Shown piece after piece: positions 10,201 through 22,910 of a DNA stretch of 64,000 nt. Origin of the DNA: Diatrype stigma. Lineage: Eukaryota; Ascomycota; Sordariomycetes; Xylariales; Diatrypaceae. Each line of letters starts with the position of its first letter. Positions within the stretch are counted from its first letter, which is position 1. The position numbers were made by a program, and so were the translations under genes. The notes under the pieces are model-generated. The model was given only the letters and a program-made list of their open reading frames with translations, was not told the origin of the DNA and searched no databases. The stretch spans positions 992,001 to 1,056,000 of the forward strand of contig JAKJXP020000001.1 of NCBI GenBank assembly GCA_022225965.2. Direction: 5' to 3'.

Positions 10201-13200
10201 AAAAAAAAGGATACCATATATAATATAACATTTAAAACGGCGGACGACGCAAAAACGGACGTCGTATTAATATAAAAGCTATAAATAATAATGTTTTACG
10301 GCAAAAAACAAACCAAAATCCATTTCCGATATAATACGTTCTTATCGGTAAAAAAGTAAACGAAATATTTTAAAATATTTATATACGTCCGAAAAAACTT
10401 ACGACTTAATACCGCATAATTGCGTCCTTTCGTTATTAGGAATGCGGTAATGGTATAAATTAACGACGTCATTATTAAAAACGTTTATTTAAATAGCGGC
10501 GCATTTTACGCGTTATTAACGGAATTCGAGCAATAAAAACTAAGCCCCCGAAAAATAATAATAGGCGACTTTAATGCGATATATTAAACGTAATAACCGC
10601 AATAACGCAAACGATATAACGGTTCCGAATAAAAAGTAACGGATTAATTCGAAAGCCAGGACCTTTAGGTTCTTAACGGAAATAAATTTACGCATTACCT
10701 AAGGAATATCATTAATTTTATAACATTTAATATCCCAAAAAACCTCGATTAAAATGGATAGCGATATATATATTAATTCGGATTATTATATCTTAATCGG
10801 CAAAATATTAATAAATAAATTTGCCAAAATCCTTAAGCCGAAATTTATTTTTCCTTCAAACGCGGCTTTAAAATTCTTTTAGTTTATCCATATATATTAA
10901 ATAAAATAATTAACCGCATTTATATTAATATAGAAATGCGAAAACTTAATTTGCCGCTTACTGAATACGTTTAACCGGACAATAAAGGCGTCGGATAAGT
11001 CCAAATATAACCGCGGACGAAACGCATTTTAATGGACCAATAAATGCAACGAAATTACTAAATAAATGCATTAATCGGTAGCAAAAAATGGAATTCCGGA
11101 TCCGGATACGATAAAGGAATACAAATTTATCATTTAATGCGTAAAAAAGCTATATTAAAAACGGCGAATAATTAACGTTATTTCGAATAAGTTAATTTAT
11201 AATATAATAAGCTGGTATAAACTTAAAAACAATTTCCGAGTTTTCTTAATAATAAACGGAAACCGAATAATAACCGATACGAAAAGAAAAATCCATTATT
11301 TCCGGTATAAAGTTCTTATTTTTTAGGCCGACGGTAAAAATATCGAGAATTCGTAACGTCCGCTTAAGCCTTACGACCTTAATTCCTTTGCCTTTAATTT
11401 TTGGGCATCCGCATATACGCATAAGCCCATTTCTTAAGACCTATCGATTATAATGGCGAAAACTAAGGACGTTTATATCAAAACCCCCAATACGATTCCG
11501 GAAAAAAACGGACTGACGGCCCTATTATTCCAATACGTATAGCCGGCTATTAAAAACGTAATCCGTACGCTTTATAAAGGATGCTTACGATATGGATATC
11601 ATTTAATGCCGTTCCGTATTGCCGAGGTCGTTATGTTTCCAAAAATGGGCAAGTTCGATTTTACGGCAGTAAAATCCTGGCGCTTTATTTTTTTCCTTTT
11701 TTGTTTCGGTAAAGGCCTGAAATGGCTAATTATTAAACGCATATCGATAATAACCATTTATAAAGGTATTATTAATATTTAATAATTCGGAGCCTTATTT
11801 AAAAAGTCGGCCTTAAATCTGGCAATATGCGTTATATATAATATAAAGACAGCCTTCGTTTAAAACAAAGTTACGTCGTTCCTAATTTTAAACGTTATTA
11901 GCGCTTTTAATGCGGTATTGCGTAATAAATTAATATTTCGATTGCGGCAATAAGGATGGAACTATTTATTAATTAAGTGGGTTAATTTGTTTATAATTAA
12001 CCGTTTCGTATTTATACGAATAAACAATATTATTATAAACCCTGGCCCTTTATTTTACGGCGTTCCTTAAGGCTCCTTAATGTTTCCAATATTATTTATG
12101 TTATATACGGAACCCCTTTTTCGGAAAGGCGTTCCATTAATTCGCTTTAAATATGCCGACGATATAACAATATTACGTATAAACAGAATTATAACAAAAA
12201 CCTTTATTTTATTAATAGCCGATATTTCGGGTACCCTTAATTAGGGACGGGAAAACGCCTTTATTTTCGATCCAGCCAAAAGCGATTTTAAGCATTTTTA
12301 TAAAAGCCGGATTTCCTTAAATATATTAGTTATTGCGGGAAATCTTGAAATATATTCATCCGATGGAACAATTAAATAGCTAGAAGTTTTTTTCGATTTC
12401 AAGCTTAGTTTTAAGAAATATATATTCAGGTAAGTTATTAAGGCCTTACGTATTGCCAATTATATCCGCCATTTTAATAAAATAACAAAAGAATTATTAC
12501 TAAATAAAACCGTAATGGTAACAAAAGTTTGCATATTTTCGATAGCTACTTATGGCGCAAAAGCTTAATATTTAAAAAAAAAAGCGCCTAGCGATTAAAA
12601 AATAGGGTTTCGCATTTATAAGCGTTTTAAGATATTTTGTAATTTCCAATAAGCCATTTAAAATTGCCGTTAAGGTAATATTCCTAATTTAGCGTATTAT
12701 TAATATCCCTATTTTGCATCGTAAATCCGGCATTTCTTTTATGGAAATAATATACAAACAGATACGAAAATAATACGTTATCCGGTTCCGTAATTTGGAT
12801 CCGGCTTATTTAATTATTTAGCGTATTAATTAACCAAAAAAACGTTGGCTTATGTGATTACAATTAACGTTGGACCTAGTAGTAAATTGTTTCCGCCCTT
12901 TATTTCTAAATAGGAAATAACTAAATAAGCCGTTATCCGTTTTAGCCGATAAAAAAAAAGAAAAAAACGCTTATAAAGAATGGCTTAAATTCGTTTTTCC
13001 TTAAAACTTAATTATTTATTTTAATGGCTTTAGGGTTAACCGAATTGGCTGGGGCTTTATTGCTTATTAAGGCGGCAAACGTTTATATATAACCAATGGA
13101 TTATTTTTAAACGCAAAGGTTTTCGACGGTAAAGTAATAGCCGTACGTAAAGCGGTATAATAGGCAAAAAACGTTTAGTACGATTTGGAACCCTTTTTAA

Positions 13201-14715
13201 TAGGTTTATATTTTTATATCGACAATATGGCAATTATTCGATATATTTTCGGATATTTTTCGAATAACCTTTAGTAAGACTTTTTGTTTTTTTATTAGGC
13301 TGTTTTCCGAATACGCCTTTAAGCCTTTTCCGTTTAGTGGGCTTCCGAATACGTCGAAATCGAAGGCAACGAGGCCGCAAACGCCCAAGCCAAGCTAGGT
13401 ACCGAACGACCGGCCTTCGACGACGACAACCATATTACCGGCACCATAACTTTCTTTTATTTCCGACGCATTAGCCGGAAAAAACGTTTATTCGTTTTCT
13501 TTACTTGGTGGTCCCATAATATATTCCCTTTATATTAACGATAAGGGCTCGAAATAAGGAAGCCCCTTAAGAAATTCTTCTTTATTCGAATAATTTTGTA
13601 CCGTTTTTTCGTAAAGCGCTCCGGTTATAGGAACTTTATTAACTATTATATACGTTTCAATTATTTTAAGGACTTTATTATTAGGTATCGATGCTAATGC
13701 GGTGCTAAAAAGGAACCAGGCCATATCGCCTTTTGCGACTTATTTTAGGGATTCGGTACGGACGCGAAGCGGACGAACTTTTCGGCCATAATGGCCACCG
13801 AAATTTCGCAGCCTTTATCGAGAAGGCGCATTCTTATGGGACGCTAGCGAAGAAGTAAAATAATAACAACATGTTTAAATATCGCTTTAAAGAATAAGTA
13901 ACGGACGATAATAAGGCTCCGGAAAGAAATAACCACTTGTCGGAAGGATAAAAACCCTTTTCTTATATTAGACCCCAATACGCTCGCGCTTTATTTCGGG
14001 CCCTGCCCTTAATATTCCAACCGTTTCATATATTATATAGTATCGGGCCTTATATAGTTTTAGTTATCCTGTAAACCTTTCATACCCCCTTTGGGGGTGG
14101 CCTATATGTAACTAGGTATACTAGCTAAATAGGTCCATTTGGACGTAAAAATTTATCATTATCATCATTATCATCATCAAATCTTATCGACTTCGTTTTT
14201 AATGAATCCCTTAAAAATACGCCCTTATTTCAAAATAAACGACGCGTATTTTTTGCATTATATCCATTAAAAACCGTTATTACGTTATTATCGCTATTGC
14301 TTATGCTTATAAAGGAATGGCTCTTATTTAGGGGCCTTAATACGTAAGCGGCACGTAATCGGCGCCTAAACGCGTATTAAAAGTTAACGCCCATAAAGAA
14401 GATTCTGCATATTTTTAAGAATTATAATTAAAAGTAATCTTATATATTTCTTTTGAAATAATTTCGTTTACGTTTAGCCATTACGGTATTGATTTTTAGC
14501 CATTTATATTCTTATAATCTTTGTGCTTTTTATTCGATATTTAACGCAATAACTAATACGAATAAAGCTAGCCGCAGTTTTCGAAACAAAACGGCCATAA
14601 CGAACGATATAAAAGAAAATCCTTAAAATTAAATCGCCGCCGAATCGGGCAAAAAGCGGCGTACGAATAACGAGAAAGCTATATCCGTTACCTTGTAAGA
14701 CGAAGGAAAACCGTA
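7296..14715 (+). mobile_element. LINE-A 5' part, older copy split by a full-length copy
   Basis: The 5' part of a LINE-A copy occupies 7,296-7,996 and resumes at 14,179-14,712. Its start (ataatatccttttataactt) matches the 5' end of the copy at 28,166. The two halves join at (c/t)(c/t)tatcgact, present at 7,983-7,996 and 14,179-14,192 with two C-to-T differences. That is the target duplication made when the younger copy 7,997-14,178 inserted. Everything downstream of ORF1 is missing after 14,712. Confidence 0.75.
7997..14178 (+). mobile_element. LINE-A, near full length (Tad1-like), RIP-mutated
   Basis: A 6.2-kb non-LTR retrotransposon with the expected order: gag-like ORF1 (about 8,170-9,800), endonuclease with IIGDFNAI near 10,558-10,582, reverse transcriptase with ILFMLYTEPLF and an intact catalytic box RFKYADDITILRIN at 12,095-12,185, RNase H near 13,030-13,420, and a tail of TTATCATCATTATCATCATC ending at 14,178. 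A target duplication of about 14 bp, with two RIP differences, flanks it. Many stops disrupt all frames, so it is not autonomous now. By family knowledge, Tad1-clade LINEs copy themselves by target-primed reverse transcription. Confidence 0.85.
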
Positions 14716-16592
14716 ATGATGATAATGATGTATTTTTACGTCCGAATGGACCTGTTTACTTATTTAATTCCTATTCCCGTAGGGGGTGCTGTAATTACGG
14801 GAAATTAAGCTAGTTTATATAATCCGATACTATATAATATATGGAACGGCTAAAGTATTAAGGGCGATTTGTTGCTCGAAATAAAATACGAACGTATTAA
14901 TAGGACTTTAAGAAAACATAATTATAAAAGGGTTTTTATCTTTTACTGGCCGGTTATATTTTTTTAAGGCCTTACCGTCCTGCCTTAATTTGGATCGGGC
15001 TTAACGTATCGTTGTTTTATATTACTTATTAATATGGATGTGCTTTTTCGAAAAAGGCGACGAAGTTTTTATGGCCATTATAACTAAAAAGTTCTTCCGT
15101 TTCGCGTCCTTAACGAATGCCTAATATCCTAAAGGCGCCTTGAAATAGGTTGCATTAAACGATATAGCCGGGAATCCTTTCCTTTCCGTACCGACAGAAG
15201 CATTTCATTTTAGGATGATTAAAACGCCAATAATACGGAACGAAGTTTTCATAGCTAAAGCGTTTAACGAAAAGGCGGTAAAATGTCGGTCGAACGAAGG
15301 TAAGCTTTTTAAAAGGCTTGCTTTTTTATTTCGAATTCCTAACGTACGTACGAAAAGAAAGTATTGCGAAACTACCAAGTCGAAAAAACGAATAAACGCT
15401 TCCTTTTATTAATACGTCGAAGGTATATAAGGATTATAACTCGAAAAAGGTCGTCGTCGGATGCGTAATTAATAAGAAAGTTAATTCTAAGCTTAGCTTA
15501 AACGTTTACTGCTTCGTTTCTTTTAATATTAACGTATTTAGGAGCCCATTAAATGAAAAAGGCTTTAAAACGAATACATACGATGGTTTCGTAAAATTAA
15601 AGAAAGTCGCTTTAAGAATTATCCAATGAATTGCCCATAAAGTACCGGATAATTGCAATATTATCGATATAAAAATATATGCCTAAAAAGAAAATATTTA
15701 AGTCATACCAGTTATTTTTTACTTATTAGGCTATTTATTGGACGACAATAACTTTTTTATTAAAAACTTTTGCATTAAATAATAGCCTATAAAAAACGTA
15801 AACGCGTTAGCCGCTTTAATAAACGATAAAGTCCCAGCCTATACGGTCGACCTTAAAGCCGTCGGAATAAATAATAAAGTCGAAAAAAGAAAAAAAGAAA
15901 AGCCATTTTATATGCTTTTTTTTGCTTTTCTTTTTATTGGTTAAAAGCGGAAACGAACGAATTGGCCATTTTTTTTAAAAGCAAGGGGCGTAAGTATTTT
16001 TCGATTAGGTCTGCAACGAATTATAATCGGATAAATCATTTGTCTTTAAATTATTGGAACCGTATTATTATTAGATACACGGAATTAAATATGCGTAAGT
16101 ATACGGCGTATCGTAATCGAATCTGTTCGTATATTACCTTAACGGAAAATAAGCCAGCCTTTTTATATAATATAAGGACGCAAGTAATTTTTTAAACCGG
16201 CAAAAATACGCGTACGGTTATTTTAAATGGTTTATTAATAATATTAAAATATTCAAATATTTATGTTTATATTAAGTTCTTTTTTTAATAGCGGGGCGCT
16301 TTAATTTTAAATATTAGGCCTCGGTTCCGTACGTCGTTATCGGTAATACGTACGTTTTAACCGTTATTATTATTTTATTTAGTAAGGTATTATGGATAAC
16401 CTTATTTAAATGCCGAATATAATTGGCTAAATGCAAAGCTTTAATAACTTATTTGCGCATATATTCCTTAAAATTAAGCTTGGCGTTAAAAAAGATCCTT
16501 AATTAGCGGATAAATTTATTTTTAATTTTAACCGTAAAGTTCTTAATAACGCGCATTAAAGTTTTATACGATACGCAACTTTTATAAAAATA

Positions 16593-16793
16593 TTACAAGT
16601 CGCTTTTGGTTTGGTCGAAAATAAGTGCGTTATTTTTGCCCCATATTAGGGTATTTCGTATATTTTCCTTTAAAAAGGCCGATGTTTTTTCGGTAATGCA
16701 ATTTATTCGGATAATTATAATGTCGTTTACGTATTTAAATCTAAATAACGGAAGGCTTTTCCGAAATAAAGGCTCCGTATATAACATAAACAA
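16593..16793 (-). pseudogene. LINE-A reverse transcriptase fragment, catalytic YADD changed to YVND
   Basis: A 66-codon open stretch inside the minus-strand LINE-A. It aligns with 12,095-12,290 of the plus-strand copy: FMLYTEPLFRK, then FKYVNDIIIIRIN, then a stretch ending FDQTKSDL. One catalytic aspartate is asparagine and the preceding alanine is valine, both C/G-to-T/A changes. It is a remnant, not a gene. Confidence 0.75.
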
Positions 16794-19700
16794 AATAAAA
16801 GAAATAAGCGAGCTTTATAATACGTTATACGTAAAAGATTTAATATCAGTAATAACGTTTTTTATTCGTATAAAAATTAACCGATTAGTTATAAAGGAAT
16901 TTACTTAACGTATGAGCCGTTTATTTTAGCCTTATTGCTTTAACTTTAAAATTAATCGCCTTCGGAATACCGCATTAAAGGCCCCGGAAACGTCCATCGT
17001 AAATAAGGACGTTACTTTATTTTGGGCGAATGCTAATTTTACGTCGTATATGACGTAAGCGGCTAAGTTTAATGCAAAACGTTTAAATAACGCGCCGAAT
17101 TATTGGGTACTAATTATTTCCGTTTTAATGGCAATTATTAATATGCGCCGGATTATAAGTTTTTTTAATTCTTTATTAAGGCAAAATAAAAGAAAAATAA
17201 GCCTTTAAGACTTAACCTTAATAAAATCGTTTTTGCCGATTTTGAAAAGCATTATTATTTCCGCCGTCCGAAACGAAATAAAATAATAACCGTATTTAAA
17301 GCAACTTTCGTATAACGTCCGGATAAACCGGCTAAAGGCTAGCCATATAAATTAAAACAAAATAGCGCTTAAGCCGTTTTTATCCGGAGCCGTATTTGCC
17401 GTTTTAATATATACGTATTTCGTTTCCGTTAATGTTACCTTTTAATTCTAAAAAATCGGGTCGTGGATATATATTAATGCGTTGGAATTAACGGAAAATA
17501 AATCGAAATCGGCCGGCTTTAACGGCCTTTAGGGATTTTTTATGTTATTTCCGTCCGTTTACGGAACTAATACTTTTTGCCAGAAAAAATCGATTTTTCC
17601 CAATATATCCGTAATTACTTTGCCGTTATTCGTTATCGAAAAAACGCGGAAGTTATTTTTGAACTTATATTAATCCATAATGTTATAAATGAACTTGTTT
17701 TTTATCGCTTTATCGATTCGCCGTTTCTAATATAATTTTTTTGCCTTTTTAATTATATTGCGATATTCTTTTATTATTTCCGATTCGAATATGCCGCCAT
17801 TTACGCATACCAAAGCCCGTAATAAGGTCGTTATAAATTCGCATTCGTTATTTCATTACAAAACGTTCCTTTCCCTGTTATAACGTATTTTTCCCGTAGT
17901 TTTTATGGTTATAATAAGAACTTATAGGAATTTATTTGCTAAAGTCTTCGTTTTTTTGTTAAGTCCGAAATGTAAGGTATTTCGGTTTAATGGATACGTA
18001 TTAATTAGGCGAAACGTAATATCTTTTTTAACGGAATGTTAAGTTTGCCCTTAAATGGTTACGGTACTTTGTTTATCGGGATCCGACCTAATATGGTATA
18101 ATGATCCGAATTAACGTATAACGTATTTTTTATTTAAATTGTAATGCCTAAAATGTTAAATATAAAAAGATTAATAATATTGCCGTATTAATTCGTAAAC
18201 TGGCCATTATTGCGTACTTAAAATTCCTAGGCCTCGAACCAATCGGTTATTTTTTATTCTGGATTACCGTATTTCTTTTTGCGAAAAAGCTGCCATAACT
18301 AATAAATAACGTTAAAATTTCCAGCTATTACGCGGTTTAATTTTAATTCTTATTGGTTCAGGCCCTTAAATAATTCGTATAACGCGCCGTTATTTAAATA
18401 AATATTGCCGACGGTAATATCGTTAACTTATATAATGCATGCGTCCCGAAAAACGAATGGTCGGAATTGTATTACGTTTAAGGTAAGATTTTTGCAAATA
18501 TAAATAAAGATTCGAAATAAAGCCGTTATCCAATTTTCCGTTAAGAAAAAAGTATCGTATTTAAGATATATCTTGGTTTGCCGTTTAACGAACGTAGCGA
18601 TTTAGGATTTTTGGATAAATATTACGTCGGTTTAAATAAATTAGGCCGTATAAAGGGCTATATTATAAATAAGACCCTTTTTTCGAATATTTATTTGCAT
18701 TATTTTAAATAATTTAAGGGTTTTATTGTTATTTTAATAATGGCGTTTCCGTTTCGTTATTATTAAAGCGTATTGTTAATACGTTTATTAAAGGCTAGGA
18801 TTTTTTTTTTAACCGCGCGTTATGCGTTACTAATATCATGGTAACGGTTAGATTTAAAAATATTAACGAACTTATTATAATCGTTAGCCTATTAAGAAAA
18901 AGCATTAACGATCCGGTTTGCTAATTTCCGGGGTCTTTTTTTTGCCGTTTTATATATCTTTAAATTTAAGGGGCCCATTATTGGTATTAATGCCGTAAAT
19001 TATATAAAAAAGGGTAATACTTGGGCCAATTCGTTTTCGTTTTCGTCCAAACTCGGGACGTCGTTTTTTTTTTTTTTTGCGTTTATAGCTATAAGTCGAG
19101 AAAAAAAAAAGGAAGTATAATTAATGCCGTCGCTTTTAAAAGGCCGGTCGGGCCGGTCGGAATGTTTCCTATTTTTCGGATATTTCTGTAGTCGTAACCG
19201 AAATAACCGTTAATGCCATTGCTGGCATATTAGCTTATTTGGTTTTTTATATTCGCCGTTTTTGTATTTAAGCGAAGGCCAGTTATTATTCGTATTGTTA
19301 ATATATTTTTAATGCGTTCCTATTGCTTTACGATAAAACGCTGTTTTTAAAAACGGCGGATTACTTTTCCGTTCCGTCGGGCTGTCGGCATAAAGGAATC
19401 AAAGAAATCCATTTCGGTATTTTCCGGATGCTATGGGTTTTCCGAATAAGAATGCGTGGAATATACGGAATATACGGCTTAAGCGGATTACGTAGCTTAG
19501 GCCTGGGCTTGCGCCTGTGTTTGCGTTTTTTTAGCGCCTTTCTTTTTTCCCTAAAGGCGGCGTTATAAGCTTGTTTGCCTAATTGTTGGATATTTGCGAA
19601 TTGCTTTTTAATGGGTCGAATTATTTTGTCCTTCCGTTTAATTAACCGAATAGGGCAAGCCATAAAATTAAAAAAATAAAGGCCTTTATAATTAAGGCAT

Positions 19701-21080
19701 TTTACGTTGCCTTTATAAACGTTTTTATTTTTTATGGGTGAATATAAATTTTTGGTTTTGCCATATTTTTTATATTTTAATTCGTTTATGTAATTCCTAC
19801 TATCGTAAAATTCGAAGCATATGTTGCATTGAATAATTTTCGGGTTTTTTATTAATAATTTAAATAATTTTAATCCGAAAATTCGGAATTTCCTAACCGG
19901 CTACGTAAAAACAGCGATCCATTTTTAAACAGGGGCGCCAAAAATGTATTTCTTTAACCGATAAAGTATTATTGGTTTAATATTGGTTTGCGCCGTAACT
20001 TCCGCGCTAATAACCTTATCGATAGGTTAATAGCCGGCCAATATTATGAAAAGTTCGGAAATCCTTATTAATACGTATATAAATCATTGTTATGCTTTTT
20101 TCAGCTTTAAGTTATTGGCCGTTATTGCTGCTTCTAATATATATTAGCGGGCTATATTATTACGAAAGCGTATTGCTTAGTTTATTTTTACCTTTTGGGT
20201 ATCGGTAATTTCCTTAAGGTCCAATTTAAATATATCCATTAAGTTAATTCGGACGTTTTATGGCCGGAAATTCTGCCATGCGTAATCGGGGCCAATACGT
20301 ACGAATAAACGGTTATTTGGCTTGTTTCCGTTAAAGATGGAAATAGGCACGGGTTTGCTTTTGCCCTTAGCCTTTTTAGCTTTAAGGCCGGCGATATTCC
20401 ATTTTTTATGTTGTCCTATTAAAAATGCCGCTATGGCCGCGTATATAAGGACAAAAAATATTGCAGCAAATACAGTAACCTAAAAAAAAACGAAATACGT
20501 TTTTTTTTAATCGGAAGAAATACGGATATAAACGACCTTATAATGGACGGAATGTTCGGAAGGTATTTATGCTTTAATTCGTTTGCCACTTTTAAGGCCT
20601 TTATAAAAAGGATTGGAAATATATATTTAAATTATACCAGTTTTGCCGCTTTTATTATCGGGCGTTATAAAAATATAACCGCGTTATCCGGATAATTTAA
20701 ATTTGCCAGTTTAGTAATGAATTTTTTAATGTATTAATAAGCCAATCTGGTTTATTGAATATACATTAAGCGTTAAAAGCCCTTTAATGCCGTATCCAAA
20801 TACGATAATAAAGTGGTAAATATTTCGAATTTAATACGCGTACCAGTTTTTTTTTTTTTTTTTTTTTTTTTTTGCGTAAATTTTTAACGATAATTAAGAA
20901 CGAATTTAAAGGGGAATCTTTTTAGGGCCCCGAATAAAAGGAACTCCAAGTTTCCGCTGGATTTATATTTTTTGGACGTAATAAATTTGTAAGTCCTTAA
21001 ATTGCCGTTTCGACGTAAGTTTATAAGAATAGCTTTTTAAATAATAGGACCCTTTGCGAATACGAAAAGGCCCTTAAATG

Positions 21081-21494
21081 CAGGGTAATAAAATACTGAT
21101 ACTAGTATGGACTGATACTAGTATTAGTACGGACTGATACTAGTATCAATACGGACTGATACTGACCTGACCGACGGAATTTGTATGGGAATTTAAGCCA
21201 CCACAGCCACTTTGTTGACAACTTCAAACTACGACATACAACCCCCCCCTTAAATCCTGACTTTCAGTAATTGTTTTCGTACGAGTATTAATCCAGGACA
21301 TATAGTAAGTATACCGTTAAATATCGTTTGTTCCGTAGTTATAGGGATATTTTTTGCGACTTTTTCTAAGAATGTTTTACTAGGTCAGTCCGGTCGGGTC
21401 AGTATCAGTTACTAATCAGTCCGTACTGATACTAGTATTAGTATCAGTTAGTATCAGTTAGTACCAAATACTGACAGTATTTTTTAATAGCCTG
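21081..21494. mobile_element. hAT-type MITE, second copy type, with 8-bp target duplication
   Basis: A 414-bp foldback element. It starts CAGGGTAATAAAATACTG, and its far end, read in reverse complement, is CAGGCTATTAAAAAATACTG. The perfect 8-bp direct repeat cttaaatg lies at 21,073-21,080 and 21,495-21,502. Arms of about 100 bp carry repeated gatactagtat and cggactgatact units in opposite orientation (21,097-21,178 and 21,383-21,475). The centre (21,180-21,370) is hardly RIP-mutated and encodes nothing. It is inserted near the 5' end of the minus-strand LINE-A. Confidence 0.85.
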
Positions 21495-21712
21495 CTTAAA
21501 TGTCGTAAAAGCTAATCTTTTAAATCCGGCTCTTAAGGATTATAAAAGTTATAACGGCGTTATAAGCCGCTAAGGAAAGCGGGGGTCCGTTATTTTCGGG
21601 GATGTACCTAATTCAAAGGCACGAACAATAAAGCTTACGATATATATAAGAATTAAGCAAAAATAGGTCTTAGCAAAATATAAGGGTAAGAAAAGAAAGT
21701 TGTAAAAGGATA

Positions 21713-22617
21713 ATTAAATTGTTTTTCGAATCCGCTTACCGATTTTTTCCGTTTAATAGGCTCCGGAATACGTCGAAATCGAAGGCAACGAGGCAGCAAA
21801 CGCCTAAGCCAAATTCGGTACGGAACAGTCGGCCTTCGATAACGACAACCATATTTCCGGCATTATAATCCTTTTTTTATTTTCGACATATTAGCCGGAA
21901 AAAGCATTTATTCGTTTTTTCCGCATAATGGTTACGTAATATATTTCCATTATATTAGCGATAAAGACTCGAAATAAGGAAGTCCCTTAAAAAGCTTTCC
22001 TTTATTCGAATAATATTGCATCGCCTTTTTGCAAAACGCTTCGGTTATAAAAGCTTCGTTAGCTATTATAAACGTTTTAAGCATTTCGATAACGTTATTA
22101 ATAAATGCCGATGCCGATATGGAATAAATAAAAAGCTAAATTACGTTCTTTCTTATAACCTATTCCGAAATACCCTTCGACTTTTCGGAATTCGGAATAA
22201 GCATAAAGCGGACGAATTCTTTAGTTATAACGACTAGCGAAACTTCGTAGTTTTTATTAAAAAAAAAAAAAAAAAGCACGCCCTTATAAGCCGAAAGAAT
22301 AAAACAATATGTTTAAATTTCCTTTATAAAATAAAGATAACGGATAATAATAAGGCTCCGGAAAAAGATAATCACTTATCGAAAGAAATAAAAACCCCTT
22401 TCCTATATTAAACCCTAATACGTTTACGCTTTGTCCTAAACCTTGTATTTCCGATATTCCAGCCGTTTTATATACCAAATAATATCGATATTTAAGTAAA
22501 CTTAATTATTATATAAAACCATTATATATTCCTTTCGGGAATTATTATATATAATTAGGTAATTAATTAAATAGGTTTATTCGAATGTAAAAATCCATTA
22601 TTATTATTATTATCATA
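21713..22617 (+). mobile_element. LINE-A 3' end (RNase H to tail)
   Basis: This plus-strand piece begins in the RNase H region (21,765-21,815, EYVEIEGNEAANA readable) and runs through the cysteine- and histidine-rich C-terminal part to the 3' tail TTATTATTATTATTATC near 22,610. The sequence after the tail (22,618-22,641) is short-Helitron repeat, which was probably the insertion target. The 5' part is missing. Confidence 0.75.
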
Positions 22618-22641
22618 TTTATTATAATTGTTATAGCTATA

Positions 22642-22734
22642 AAATTTTTTTGACCGCTACGAAAAGAAAAAAAAGGTACGGCCTTACGTAAGCTTCGGGG
22701 ACCTTTTTTTTTTTTTTCCGGGTCAAAAAAATTT
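22642..22734. repeat. Terminal hairpin at the Helitron 3' end
   Basis: Outer arms aaatttttttgacc and ggtcaaaaaaattt pair, and an inner pair aaaaaaaaggt (22,667-22,677) with acctttttttttt (22,701-22,713) extends the stem. The outer edge is the inferred 3' terminus. The short relatives have the same design with different sequence (27,211-27,300). Helitrons usually carry a hairpin near the 3' end, taken to be the termination signal; here it is far longer than usual and reaches the terminus. Confidence 0.7.
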
Positions 22735-22810
22735 CCCGCGCGGGGCGATTTTTTTGGGGTTGCTGGGCCATTTTACTTGCTTATTTTTTGGGTTGGCGTA
22801 GAATGTTAGA

Positions 22811-22910
22811 ACTTAACCGGAAGTTATTTTATAAAGGTGGTATGATACGGAAATCAAGTCCAGAAATTCAGGCTTGGGAAATATCTCGAACGTTTTCGCT
22901 TGCGATTAAT
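22811..22910 (+). repeat. Subterminal inverted copy of the Helitron 5' end
   Basis: From cttaaccggaagttatttta to about tgcgattaattg this is the reverse complement of 40,362-40,463, apart from C-to-T type changes. The plus-strand copy at 26,188-26,290 is an almost unmutated version (cctaaccggaggttattctg). The arm is terminal at the 5' end but about 170 bp inside at the 3' end. Confidence 0.8.

Larger units (their letters stand above)
14713..21712 (-). mobile_element. LINE-A, near full length on the minus strand, carrying a MITE
   Basis: The 3' tail (complement of gtaatgatgataatgatg) starts at 14,713 and the 5' end (atccttttacaactttctt on the minus strand) lies at 21,712. Removal of the 414-bp MITE at 21,081-21,494 leaves about 6.6 kb. 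An open piece at 16,593-16,793 (minus) carries FMLYTEPLFRK and FKYVNDIII, the reverse transcriptase YADD box mutated to YVND. The lysine-rich stretch at 19,361-19,663 (minus) falls at the ORF1/ORF2 junction. The flanks come from different parts of LINE-A, and I could not find a target duplication. Confidence 0.8.

Noticed and set aside
20848..20872. A T-run as a possible polyadenylation mark of a retrotransposon end
   Set aside because: It lies inside the 5' part of the minus-strand LINE-A, with LINE sequence on both sides, so it is not a terminus.
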